Positions 1 to 7,480 of a stretch of 64,000 bases of DNA are shown one piece after another. Both the position numbers and the translations under genes were made by a program. This DNA comes from Saprospiraceae bacterium (GTDB lineage: Bacteria > Bacteroidota > Bacteroidia > Chitinophagales > Saprospiraceae): the NCBI GenBank assembly GCA_016715965.1, contig JADJXG010000001.1, forward strand, positions 2,857,501-2,921,500, given 5' to 3'. Every line of letters starts with the position of its first letter. Within the stretch, counting starts at the first letter, position 1. The notes beneath the pieces were generated by a model. That model searched no databases and was not told the DNA's origin. It was given only the letters and a program-made list of their open reading frames with translations.

Positions 1-224
1 CACTGGATCGCCCCATTAAGTCCTTTTGTAATTGAGAATCTCACACCAATGGATTTTTCATACAAAGGCTTTCCTTCGACATCCATTCCAACAATTTCTT
101 TACCAAATTCATCAATGGCGACGGCCTGAAAATAGATGCCATTTAAATCGCCAATGTTTTGCGCCATCAAGCCAAAATTTGTGATGGTGATGCAAATAAA
201 TATTGCTTGAATTATTTTTTTCAT
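1..224 (-). CDS. Secreted protein, N-terminal part only
   Basis: The gene is cut by the left window edge; only about 74 N-terminal residues are visible. It starts MKKIIQAIF and has a signal peptide ending near LMAQN. The mature start, with GIYFQAVAIDEFGKEIVG followed by a VRFSI segment, resembles the opening domain of many secreted Bacteroidota proteins that begin with a YQAVARD-type motif and often carry tail-fibre-like or T9SS-sorted C-termini. It follows the outer-membrane protein gene by about 26 bp on the same strand, so it is probably the last visible gene of a three-gene operon. The function cannot be told from this fragment. Confidence 0.7.
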   Translation of the reverse strand, partial: MKKIIQAIFICITITNFGLMAQNIGDLNGIYFQAVAIDEFGKEIVGMDVEGKPLYEKSIGVRFSITKGLNGAIQ

Positions 225-250
225 ATCATTTTAGTTTTATGGTGGAATAA

Positions 251-868
251 TTAAAATTTAAATTGCAAACCCAGAGTCAATCCTAGGGCTGTATTGGACG
301 ATTTTTGATCTGTGGTTTTTTCTAGATTGCCAAGTCCCAACAAATAGTCAAAAGACACATAAGCTGACATATCATCGGTCAAAACGATTTCAGCACCCGG
401 CGAGAAAATCAATCCTAGATCAGAAGTTTTCATTGATTCTTCTTCAATAATGTTAAAATGATTGTTGTTGAGAACCTGAGATCCCTGAAGCATTTGGGCT
501 AAATAAAATGATACCATCAGGTAAGGACTCACATGGCCTAATTTGTATTTATACCCAATGCCCAGATTTTCTTCAAGATACTTTAAGTTCCAGGAATACT
601 GACTACCATCATAACTAAGGGTCGAGCCGGCATTTCTCATTCCCACGCCTATTCTCAACATAAGACCCATATCGAAATCATACCTGTAGGAAATTCTATA
701 TGCCCCGGTATAGATCCCGTTGTATTCCTTATTGAGTTTTTCCCCCTGACTGTCTTTGAATTTAAAATTCGAAAGCAACTGTGATGCATCAATCGTAAGA
801 GATGATTGTGCAAAACCTATAAATGTCCAAAACATGAGGACTACACTAAGCCAAGCATTTTTCTTCAT
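251..868 (-). CDS. Outer-membrane beta-barrel protein
   Basis: 205 residues. The first 20 residues form a signal peptide (MKKNAWLSVVLMFWTFIGFA, then QSS). The rest alternates hydrophobic and polar residues in short strands with many Gly and aromatic residues and ends in LGLTLGLQFKF, a terminal aromatic that is typical of outer-membrane barrels. It is probably an 8- to 10-strand barrel of the general Bacteroidota OMP type. It lies 17 bp downstream of the T9SS protein gene and 26 bp upstream of the next secreted protein, consistent with co-transcription. The specific role is unknown. Confidence 0.7.
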   Translation of the reverse strand: MKKNAWLSVVLMFWTFIGFAQSSLTIDASQLLSNFKFKDSQGEKLNKEYNGIYTGAYRISYRYDFDMGLMLRIGVGMRNAGSTLSYDGSQYSWNLKYLEENLGIGYKYKLGHVSPYLMVSFYLAQMLQGSQVLNNNHFNIIEEESMKTSDLGLIFSPGAEIVLTDDMSAYVSFDYLLGLGNLEKTTDQKSSNTALGLTLGLQFKF

Positions 869-885
869 AACATGGTTTATTTAGA

Positions 886-1401
886 TTATTTGTGAATAAT
901 TAATTGATAAGTTATTGACGCACCTTCGGGATCTGAGATCTGCACAAAATAGTTGCCATTGGGAATGGCCTGTAAGTCCATGGTTTGCACGGTCCAATTT
1001 TTCCAAATTTGATGGAGTATTGTTTTTCCAGTCAGATCCGATAAGGTAATCTGAGAAGTTTCATGAATGCATTCTGAGAAAACATGTAACTCCCCCGAAG
1101 TTGGATTCGGACTTAGGCGAAAATAAAAATTAGAAAGTTGTTCCTTTGGGAGTTGTTTGATTTTGAGAATTACTGGTTGTTGAAATCCCTGAAACACGGC
1201 TTCATTTTGCGAACCAATACCTGCACAGGAATAAACTTGTCCAACGGTGGAACTTAGATAGATTTGTTCCACCGGCCCGGAGGACCCGAGACAAGAAATA
1301 GCCTGTCGTTTAAGGGATTGTGATACTAGATTGTGGGAGAGCAAAACCATTGTAGACACAAGGATTGCACTCCAGTGTGGGTTAAATTTTACAAGCTTCA
1401 T
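886..1401 (-). CDS. T9SS type A sorting-domain protein
   Basis: 171 residues from the ATG at 1401. An upstream in-frame ATG at 1467 exists, but the start at 1401 gives a normal signal peptide (charged MKLVKFN, hydrophobic core ending LVSQS). The mature part has a short domain with LGSSGPVEQIYLSSTVGQ and FQGFQQP, a pattern seen in small secreted Bacteroidota proteins. It is followed by a T9SS type A C-terminal domain of about 75 residues: LSPNPTSGELHVF, then LTGKTIL, then IPNGNYFVQI. It is therefore probably exported by type IX secretion and attached to the cell surface. It is the first gene of the leftward operon; what it does on the surface is unknown. Confidence 0.8.
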   Translation of the reverse strand: MKLVKFNPHWSAILVSTMVLLSHNLVSQSLKRQAISCLGSSGPVEQIYLSSTVGQVYSCAGIGSQNEAVFQGFQQPVILKIKQLPKEQLSNFYFRLSPNPTSGELHVFSECIHETSQITLSDLTGKTILHQIWKNWTVQTMDLQAIPNGNYFVQISDPEGASITYQLIIHK

Positions 1402-2032
1402 AAAAATGGTTTGTATAGGTAATTTAAATGTGGCACTTACAAAAACATTGGTAATACGCATGAACAATCTTCAAATGGTCGAGTGCAGCTTTTAGAAAAC
1501 AACAACTTGGAATCGGGAATGGGATTTTTCAAAGCAAAGTTAAAAGAATTCTGCTTTCAAATAGAAATATTCCATTAAAAAAAATAAGATTTAAGACTAA
1601 AGAAGTTGTAAGGCATTAAAAAGGGTAAAAAGTTGGAAGATTGCGATTAGAGTTGAGCGAATCCAATGGCAGAGCGCTTATCCAAAAGGGTTTTTGTATC
1701 ATAAAAAACCCCAGCCTTTTGAGCCGGGGTTTTTATATTTAGTCTTTGGGAATCACCTAACCAAAATTTATATCATGATAAAATCAAACCGTTGTTTCAT
1801 AAAAGTAACCAGAATGGACTATCGGAAGAGATTTGCATTTCTTTGGCCTTTGGACTTCAAAATGCGTCACTAAGTATTTGTAAATCAATCCCTAACTTAT
1901 TAACCCGTGTTTACCCTGCCTCCGATAGTCCAGCTTCTGGATCCCATTTTCAATATTTATTCAAGCAATCGATACTCTTTACTTTTAAATTGTATTCGAT
2001 GATACAAAGGTCAGGATTTGTAAATTGTCATG
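1402..2032. other. 630 bp non-coding gap
   Basis: This gap lies between the two-component sensor gene and the T9SS protein gene. It holds the terminator-like element at 1688-1734. A 94-codon open frame at 1792-2076 (+) was judged to be chance: it has no recognisable motif and is rich in Ser/Leu/Phe. No tRNA or other RNA gene was recognised. Confidence 0.5.
1688..1740. terminator. Terminator with competing hairpin
   Basis: AAAAACCCC (1704-1712) pairs with GGGGTTTTT (1726-1734) around a GC-closed loop, giving a U-rich stem usable on both strands. The same AAAAACCC also pairs with an upstream GGGTTTTT (1688-1695), so two exclusive hairpins can form. No gene on the plus strand ends just before it. 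On the minus strand it lies between the sensor kinase gene and the T9SS operon. Confidence 0.6.
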
Positions 2033-2078
2033 TCTCAGGGAAAACCCTGATTTTTAAAACTCAGGGTTTTCCCTGAGA
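2033..2078. repeat. Perfect 18 bp inverted repeat at kinase stop codon
   Basis: TCTCAGGGAAAACCCTGA (2033-2050) and its exact reverse complement (2061-2078) are separated by 10 bp. Each arm contains the smaller palindrome TCAGGG-N4-CCCTGA. The right arm encodes the last five residues and the stop codon of the sensor kinase. No T-run follows on either strand, so it is not a standard intrinsic terminator. A near-identical copy lies in the promoter region of the same kinase gene (3862-3877). Confidence 0.8.
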
Positions 2079-3821
2079 AAACGCTTTGTCCAGAGGGATC
2101 TGGATCATCACGGAAGTACCTTGATTTGGGCGAGAGTCCACTTCCATTTCCCCATTCAGGTAATTAACCCTTGAGCGAATGTTTTCAAGACCCATTCCGT
2201 TCGTTTTCAACTGTGTATCGTACCCAATGCCATCGTCTTCTACCGTAATTTCCAGATCATTTTCGATAATTTGTACTTGAATGAAGATTTCTTTGGCACT
2301 TGCATGCTTTATGGCATTGTGTACCAATTCCTGCACAATTCGATAAACCTGGGTTGAATTTTCTGAATTTAGTAGGGGGGTGTCTTCCAGCCCTTTGGTT
2401 TGAAGAAAGACATCAGGTCCCTCGTTGTTTTGATATCTGTTGATCAGATCCTTGAGGGCATCCAAAAGTCCCAGATTGTCAAGGGCACTCGGTTTTAAAT
2501 CATGGGCTATGTTGCGCACTTCTTTACAGGCTACATCAATCAGACCATGGACTTTTTTATACTCGGTAGGTTCCTGGGAAGCCAAATGATCCATGCCCAG
2601 TTTGTCAAATCTCAGTTTGATGGCAGACAGCAAGCCCCCCAGACTATCGTGCAGGTCTTTGGCAATGCGTTCTCTCTCTACTTCTTGCCCCCGAATCATG
2701 GATTGCATGGTTTGAAGGGTGAGATTGTTTTCCAGTTCTTTTATTTTTTGATGGTTGATTTCTTCGCTTTGTTTTAAGATTATTTCGTTGGCGCTTAATT
2801 TTTGCTGGTAAAAAAGGACAATTAAAAATACAGCAATCAGAATAGCTCCAATTCCAAATAGCAATGAGATCATGGTAAAATTAGATCTCCTGGTTTTCAA
2901 TTCAAACAAGCGCTGACTTTTGGCGAGATCAATCTTCTCCTCTCTGTTTTCTTTTTTGTCAAATTTATCGATGACCCTAAAAATTTCTGCTTGGGTGAGC
3001 TGTAAATTTAAGCTGTCATTGATTGAGATGTACTTTAAAAGTTCTTGATTGGCTTCCTTATATAACTCCTGACCTTGCAGGCAGTTATAAATTTTTTGAT
3101 GCAGTTGTAATTGGTCGGCCAAATAGCCAAGACTGTCAAATATATGGTTGGCAATCTGATAGGCAAGACAGGCTTCAGACAATTGAAGTTTGCGCTCGTA
3201 ATAATCACCTATGATACGGTAACTCATTCCTTCCAATTCTGATAATTTGGATGCTTTTGCATACTTTAATACTTTACCCAAATTAACAAGGTGGCTGGTG
3301 TCCTGAATGCTATCTTTCAAAGCAGTGTTGAGCAATAAGTATTTGTGTCGAAAAAAAGGATTGTTTTTAGTGGCTTTTTCAGATTCAATGGCTCCTATAA
3401 AATAGGAAGCCTGTTCTGGATTATTGGCCTTGTATTGTACCATCGCCATCAACAAACAGGTTCTCACCAAATCCTGGCTCATTTTGTTTTGTGCAAAATA
3501 AACGTGACAATATTCAAGCGTAGAAATACTTCTGGAATACCAGCCAAGAATCCCATAAAGTTTACCCAGGATAAAGCGGTATTTGTGGACCTGATTTTGG
3601 TCGTTTTGATTGTTGTACTTTTGAATTAAAGAAATGGTAGGTTGCAGGGCTTCGAAAAAATTCTGATCTTGAATTAATTGTGCAATTTGCCTGTCAACAC
3701 TATCAAGGAGTTGGGTGTCCGATGGATTGACCTGATTGTCGGGATAAAATATCCTATAGTCCTGAGATAAAAGATTATTAAATATTATAGAAATAAATAA
3801 TATAATAATTTTTAACTTCAT
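2061..3821 (-). CDS. Sensor histidine kinase, NarL-type two-component system
   Basis: 586 residues from ATG at 3821; an upstream in-frame ATG at 3875 would place 18 non-signal-like residues ahead of the signal peptide MKLKIIILFISIIF and would put the promoter inside the gene. After the signal peptide comes an alpha-helical TPR-like periplasmic sensor, a single membrane helix (MISLLFGIGAILIAVFLIVL), a coiled coil, the HisKA_3 dimerisation box with phospho-acceptor His391 (KDLHDSLGG) and a HATPase domain with NAIKHA and GMGLENIRSR. This build is the usual LuxR/NarL-partner kinase of Bacteroidota. It follows the response regulator gene by 80 bp and has its own promoter there. The signal it senses is unknown. 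Confidence 0.9.
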   Translation of the reverse strand: MKLKIIILFISIIFNNLLSQDYRIFYPDNQVNPSDTQLLDSVDRQIAQLIQDQNFFEALQPTISLIQKYNNQNDQNQVHKYRFILGKLYGILGWYSRSISTLEYCHVYFAQNKMSQDLVRTCLLMAMVQYKANNPEQASYFIGAIESEKATKNNPFFRHKYLLLNTALKDSIQDTSHLVNLGKVLKYAKASKLSELEGMSYRIIGDYYERKLQLSEACLAYQIANHIFDSLGYLADQLQLHQKIYNCLQGQELYKEANQELLKYISINDSLNLQLTQAEIFRVIDKFDKKENREEKIDLAKSQRLFELKTRRSNFTMISLLFGIGAILIAVFLIVLFYQQKLSANEIILKQSEEINHQKIKELENNLTLQTMQSMIRGQEVERERIAKDLHDSLGGLLSAIKLRFDKLGMDHLASQEPTEYKKVHGLIDVACKEVRNIAHDLKPSALDNLGLLDALKDLINRYQNNEGPDVFLQTKGLEDTPLLNSENSTQVYRIVQELVHNAIKHASAKEIFIQVQIIENDLEITVEDDGIGYDTQLKTNGMGLENIRSRVNYLNGEMEVDSRPNQGTSVMIQIPLDKAFSQGKP

Positions 3822-3831
3822 AGGCTCTGTG

Positions 3832-3877
3832 CAAAGATATCGACCCCTGATCTCGCCAATCTCAGGGAAAACCATGA
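3832..3877 (-). promoter_or_regulatory. Kinase promoter with putative operator
   Basis: On the minus strand a -7 element TATCTTTG (3839-3832) is preceded at 17 bp by TTG (3859-3857), a Bacteroidota sigma-type promoter. Immediately upstream of the -33 element lies TCAGGGAAAACCATGA (3862-3877), a one-mismatch copy of the palindrome found at the 3' end of the gene, and a half site CCCTGA sits between -33 and -7 (3845-3850). The position is right for an activator site. The translation start at 3821 is only 10 bp past the -7 element, so the transcript would be nearly leaderless. Confidence 0.6.
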
Positions 3878-3901
3878 TTTTTTGAAGAATCGTATGATGT
3901 C

Positions 3902-4546
3902 TTAAATTAATTTTTGTTCGTAAGCAGCGCGGACAAGACCCGCCGAATTTTTCACATTGAGTTTAGAAATCAGACTGCTCCGGTGCGTTTCTACCGTTTT
4001 TAAAGAAATGAACAGTGATTTTGCAATGTCGTGTGTGGTATATTCCTTGACGATGAGTTCCAAGACCTCTCTTTCCCTTCTTGTCAATTTGGGATAAATG
4101 GCATATTTGCTTTTTTTGGTGTTTTTATCTGAAGAAAGGCCAGCCATAATGGTTTCAGTAATTTCTTTACTAAAGTAAGTTTGACCTTTAGAAACTGTTT
4201 CAATGGCTTCAATCAATTCATTGCTGCTGGTGTTTTTCAAAATATAACCAATTGCCCCATTTTTCAGAATCTCAGTAACGATGCTTTTGTCGCTGTACAT
4301 GGATAAGGTCAAAATGTGAATATTGGGATTTTGATCATTAATGGTTTTACAAAGCTCGATTCCACTCATGTCCGGCAGATTGATGTCCAATAGGAGCACA
4401 TCAATATTTAAATGGCTGATCGCATCCATCAAATCTTTACCGGAATGGTATTTTGAAATTAAGTCAATATGATTTTCATTGGAGAGAATTGATTCAATTC
4501 CATCCACGAACATCATGTGGTCATCCACAATGGCTACTCTGATCAT
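3902..4546 (-). CDS. Response regulator, NarL/LuxR family
   Basis: 214 residues. The receiver domain spans about residues 1-120 with acidic pocket D8/D9, phospho-acceptor D54 (LLLDINLPDMSG) and a later Thr/Ser-Lys switch region (LSMYSDK). A LuxR-type helix-turn-helix occupies about residues 148-210 (LTRREREVLELI, then ISLKTVETHRSSLISKL). It is transcribed just before the sensor kinase gene and is its evident partner. The protein binds DNA as a dimer in this family, so the TCAGGG-N4-CCCTGA palindromes flanking the kinase gene are candidate targets. The regulon is unknown. Confidence 0.93.
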   Translation of the reverse strand: MIRVAIVDDHMMFVDGIESILSNENHIDLISKYHSGKDLMDAISHLNIDVLLLDINLPDMSGIELCKTINDQNPNIHILTLSMYSDKSIVTEILKNGAIGYILKNTSSNELIEAIETVSKGQTYFSKEITETIMAGLSSDKNTKKSKYAIYPKLTRREREVLELIVKEYTTHDIAKSLFISLKTVETHRSSLISKLNVKNSAGLVRAAYEQKLI

Positions 4547-4597
4547 TTTTTTGCTTGAATAAAAAAAATAAGAACTACGGAGTATTCATGAAGATTC

Positions 4598-4655
4598 ACC
4601 TTTTTATACAAAAGGTCTGCAGCAAAGATATTGAAATTTAAGGGAACCAAACAAA
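4598..4655 (-). promoter_or_regulatory. Promoter of the response regulator gene
   Basis: On the minus strand TTTG (4655-4652) lies 21 bp before TATCTTTG (4630-4623), a full match to the Bacteroidota consensus. Just downstream, ACCTTTT and AAAAGGT (4616-4610 and 4604-4598) can form a 7 bp hairpin at the start of the leader. The start codon is at 4546, so the leader would be roughly 70 nt. Confidence 0.6.
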
Positions 4656-4659
4656 TGAT

Positions 4660-5382
4660 TTACTGCCATTTGTTGAGTTGATTTACAACAGCGCGCATAT
4701 CCTTGGGCAGGGGGCAATTAAAATGAAATTTCTGGTCGCCAAGATTGAATTCGATCGCGGAAGCATGCAATGCTGTGCGGTGGATCAAATCAGGACCCTC
4801 TTCTTCAAACTTTCCCCGATAAACCTTCTTTTTAATATCCTCAATTTTAAGATTGGGCTTGAGTCCGTATAGCGGGTCACCCACAATGGGACAGCCTATA
4901 TAGGCCAAATGGACCCTGATTTGATGGGTTCTTCCTGTTAATGGTTTACATTCCAATTGGGAAAAGTTTTTCCAGGTCTTTGAAAGTTTATAGAGTGTCT
5001 CAGAAGTTTTGCCTTTTGGATGAATGACCATTCTTCCATCATTGGAAGCGGAATGCGCAATAGGCGCCTCAATTAATCCTTCTTCAAATGGTGGAGTACC
5101 TTGACAAATGGCAATGTATAATTTATGGATCTGTTGGTTTTCAAATTGCAAATTCAATAATTTATGCGTCTCCGCGTTTTTTGCAAAAATCAAAAGTCCG
5201 CTGGTGTCTCGGTCAATTCTGTGAACGACCCAAAGGTTTTGAATTTTTTGAGAAACCATATTGAATGCATTTGGTTTTGCCGGGTCAAATCGATCCGGTA
5301 TGCTCAATAAACCTGATGCTTTATTGATCACAATAAAGTCTTCGTTTTCAAAAATTATCTCAACAGAATGCTTAGGTATCAA
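4660..5382 (-). CDS. RluA-family pseudouridine synthase
   Basis: 240 residues. It converts uridine to pseudouridine in structured RNA, probably rRNA or tRNA. The catalytic motif is VHRIDRDTSGLLIFAKN with the essential Asp in RIDRDTSG, near residue 58; the KPLTGRTHQIRVHLAYIGCPI block and the GDPLYG block further mark the RluA/RluD family. No S4 domain precedes the catalytic core, so it resembles the shorter RluA/RluC-like forms. Its start overlaps the end of the RibF-fusion gene by 4 bp (ATGA), so the two are translationally coupled. The exact target position cannot be assigned. Confidence 0.9.
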   Translation of the reverse strand: MIPKHSVEIIFENEDFIVINKASGLLSIPDRFDPAKPNAFNMVSQKIQNLWVVHRIDRDTSGLLIFAKNAETHKLLNLQFENQQIHKLYIAICQGTPPFEEGLIEAPIAHSASNDGRMVIHPKGKTSETLYKLSKTWKNFSQLECKPLTGRTHQIRVHLAYIGCPIVGDPLYGLKPNLKIEDIKKKVYRGKFEEEGPDLIHRTALHASAIEFNLGDQKFHFNCPLPKDMRAVVNQLNKWQ

Positions 5383-7388
5383 TCTTTGTATTGGTTGGGT
5401 ATGTTTTTGTAGGTTTGGTGGTTGAATAAATAGTAATGCACAAAAAGTGAACCTTTCAACACACCTTTTAGTTTCTCCGGTCCAATTCTAAGCTGGTTGA
5501 TTTTATAAGAATTGTTTTCTTTTTTTTGAATGAGCCAAAGGGTCGAAAGAATGGACCATACATAAGCTTCTATCACTTTTAAAGTGAGTTGAATTTTACC
5601 AGACCACAGATATCTGATACTGATCAAAACATCCAAAATGAGGCGCAGAGGTAGCAATAGAACCAGATACCAATAAGGTGTATTTTTAAAAATTGTACTT
5701 AGATTATTTCTGAAATTCAAAAATACTTTTTTGGGATTGCTGTAGTCCAATGTCCCTCCACCTAAATGGAAAACTTTCGATTCTGGTTCATACCAGATTT
5801 CACCTCCTGCTCTTTGAATTCTCCAGCAAAGGTCAATTTCTTCCTGGTGGGCAAAATAGTCCCCGTCAAAGCCGCCAATCGCCCTAAACATAGCTGCATT
5901 GACTAGAAAAGCGGCTCCGCTTGCCCAGAATATAGGTCTGGCATCGTTGTATTGGCCCGAATCAGCTTCAACAGAATGCATCATCCTTCCTCTGGAAAAA
6001 GTATATCCCAGAAGATCAATGAGACCACCGGCAGCGCCGGCATATTCAAATTGGTCTGGATGCCTGGAAGAAAGTATTTTTGGCTGGCAGGCCATAATTC
6101 TTGGATTTGACTGAACCCTGCGAATTAATGGACTTATCCAGTCGTTGGTTACCCTAACGTCTGAGTTTAGCAATATAAAATAATCTGCGTTTACCTGCTT
6201 AAGTCCCCGGTTGTATCCTTCTGCAAACCCATAGTTTTTGGATAATCTTACAATTTTTATTTCGGGATAACTTTGCTTTACCCAAAGCAAACTTTGGTCT
6301 GTTGAAGCATTGTCAATCAGATAAAGTTCGGTATGGTGTGGCAGGTGATCAAATACAGAAGGTAAATATTCCTTTAAGATATTTTCGCCATTGTAATTCA
6401 AAATAACAACTGCAATTTTCGGATCCTTCATTTGATTGGTCATGGTAATCATGTACCTGTCCAATACATCATTTATTTTTTGATCATCCCTTTGAATTTG
6501 TTCTTTTAACAAAGTAAGATCATCAAATTTCTCATCCTCTCTAATGTAATCTATGATTTCTACCAGCATGTTTTTCTGATAGAGATCTCCATTAAAATCT
6601 TTCAAATGAATTTCGATGGATGGCGCCATGTTTGAGCCAAGAGTCGGCCTATTGCCAATGTATAATAGACCTCGGTAAATAACTCCTTCTAAATGAGCAA
6701 GAGCAGCATAAATCCCCGAATTGGGAATAAGCTTTGATTTTTCTCCAAGCTCTAGATTTGCAGTCGGGTAACCCAATTTATTTCCTATTTGCATTCCTTT
6801 GACGATCTGACCAGAAATCAAATATGGTTTCCCCAACAATTGGGTGACTAGACGAAATTCATTTTTGCGAATGGCATCTCTGATTTGTGTTGAACTAATT
6901 TTTTCATACTTCAATTCCTGCTTGCTGATTTCTTTTAATTCAAAATTTCCCTGGGCAGCGTATTTTCGAAGTAACTTGAGGTCCCCTTCGCTATTCATTC
7001 CAAACCGGTGATCAAATCCTATCACCAGTGTATGCGGTTTAAATTGTCGAATAATGAAATTTTCAATGTATTCTTCAGCAATTTGCTGAGAAAATTCAAA
7101 GTTGAATGGAACCAGGATGACATATTTTAAACTGGTTTCAGACAGAAGTTTTATTTTTTCCTCGGTGGTACTCAGTAAATATGGATGGGTATTTTCCTGA
7201 TCCAGAATTTTCCTGGGATGGGGATCAAATGTTATCAGAACAGAGTCAGAATTATTTTGTTCGGCCAATTGACAAACCTGATTAACAATCTCACGGTGTC
7301 CGAGGTGAAAACCATCAAAGGCTCCTATTGTTATAACAGGATGATTGAAATCCGGAAGTGCATCTTGATTAAGGCGTAAAACTTTCAT
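5379..7388 (-). CDS. ribF: RibF FAD synthetase fused to GT2 glycosyltransferase
   Basis: 669 residues in one uninterrupted frame. Residues 1-310 are a complete bifunctional riboflavin kinase/FAD synthetase: nucleotidyltransferase motif GAFDGFHLGHREIV, FDPHPRK, ISSTQIRDAI, then the flavokinase domain with KLGYPTANLEL and IGNRPTLG. Residues 322-670 are a family 2 glycosyltransferase: VAVVILNYNG-like start (KIAVVILNYNG), IDNASTDQS, NYGFAEGYNRG, the LLNSDVRV metal site, then EEIDLCWR and a hydrophobic C-terminal region that may associate with the membrane. Internal ATGs at codons 313, 316 and 320 (6431-6429) could allow separate translation of the transferase. A fusion of these two functions has no obvious metabolic logic; a lost stop codon is the main alternative. 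Confidence 0.88.
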   Translation of the reverse strand: MKVLRLNQDALPDFNHPVITIGAFDGFHLGHREIVNQVCQLAEQNNSDSVLITFDPHPRKILDQENTHPYLLSTTEEKIKLLSETSLKYVILVPFNFEFSQQIAEEYIENFIIRQFKPHTLVIGFDHRFGMNSEGDLKLLRKYAAQGNFELKEISKQELKYEKISSTQIRDAIRKNEFRLVTQLLGKPYLISGQIVKGMQIGNKLGYPTANLELGEKSKLIPNSGIYAALAHLEGVIYRGLLYIGNRPTLGSNMAPSIEIHLKDFNGDLYQKNMLVEIIDYIREDEKFDDLTLLKEQIQRDDQKINDVLDRYMITMTNQMKDPKIAVVILNYNGENILKEYLPSVFDHLPHHTELYLIDNASTDQSLLWVKQSYPEIKIVRLSKNYGFAEGYNRGLKQVNADYFILLNSDVRVTNDWISPLIRRVQSNPRIMACQPKILSSRHPDQFEYAGAAGGLIDLLGYTFSRGRMMHSVEADSGQYNDARPIFWASGAAFLVNAAMFRAIGGFDGDYFAHQEEIDLCWRIQRAGGEIWYEPESKVFHLGGGTLDYSNPKKVFLNFRNNLSTIFKNTPYWYLVLLLPLRLILDVLISIRYLWSGKIQLTLKVIEAYVWSILSTLWLIQKKENNSYKINQLRIGPEKLKGVLKGSLFVHYYLFNHQTYKNIPNQYKD

Positions 7389-7480
7389 GTATGATTCTGC
7401 AAAAATATAAAAACAGAAAAGGCTTCGGACATATTATAAACACAATGGATTAATTTTGGGATTTATTTAACAAATGATCA

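Noticed and set aside
1640..1700. tRNA-like string GGCAGAGCGC before the terminator
   Set aside because: No acceptor stem, anticodon arm or T-arm can be formed around it.
1792..2076. Open frame of 94 codons on the plus strand
   Set aside because: No family resemblance, composition rich in Ser/Leu/Phe, no promoter or ribosome-binding site, and its 3' end lies in the palindrome and the antisense end of the kinase gene.
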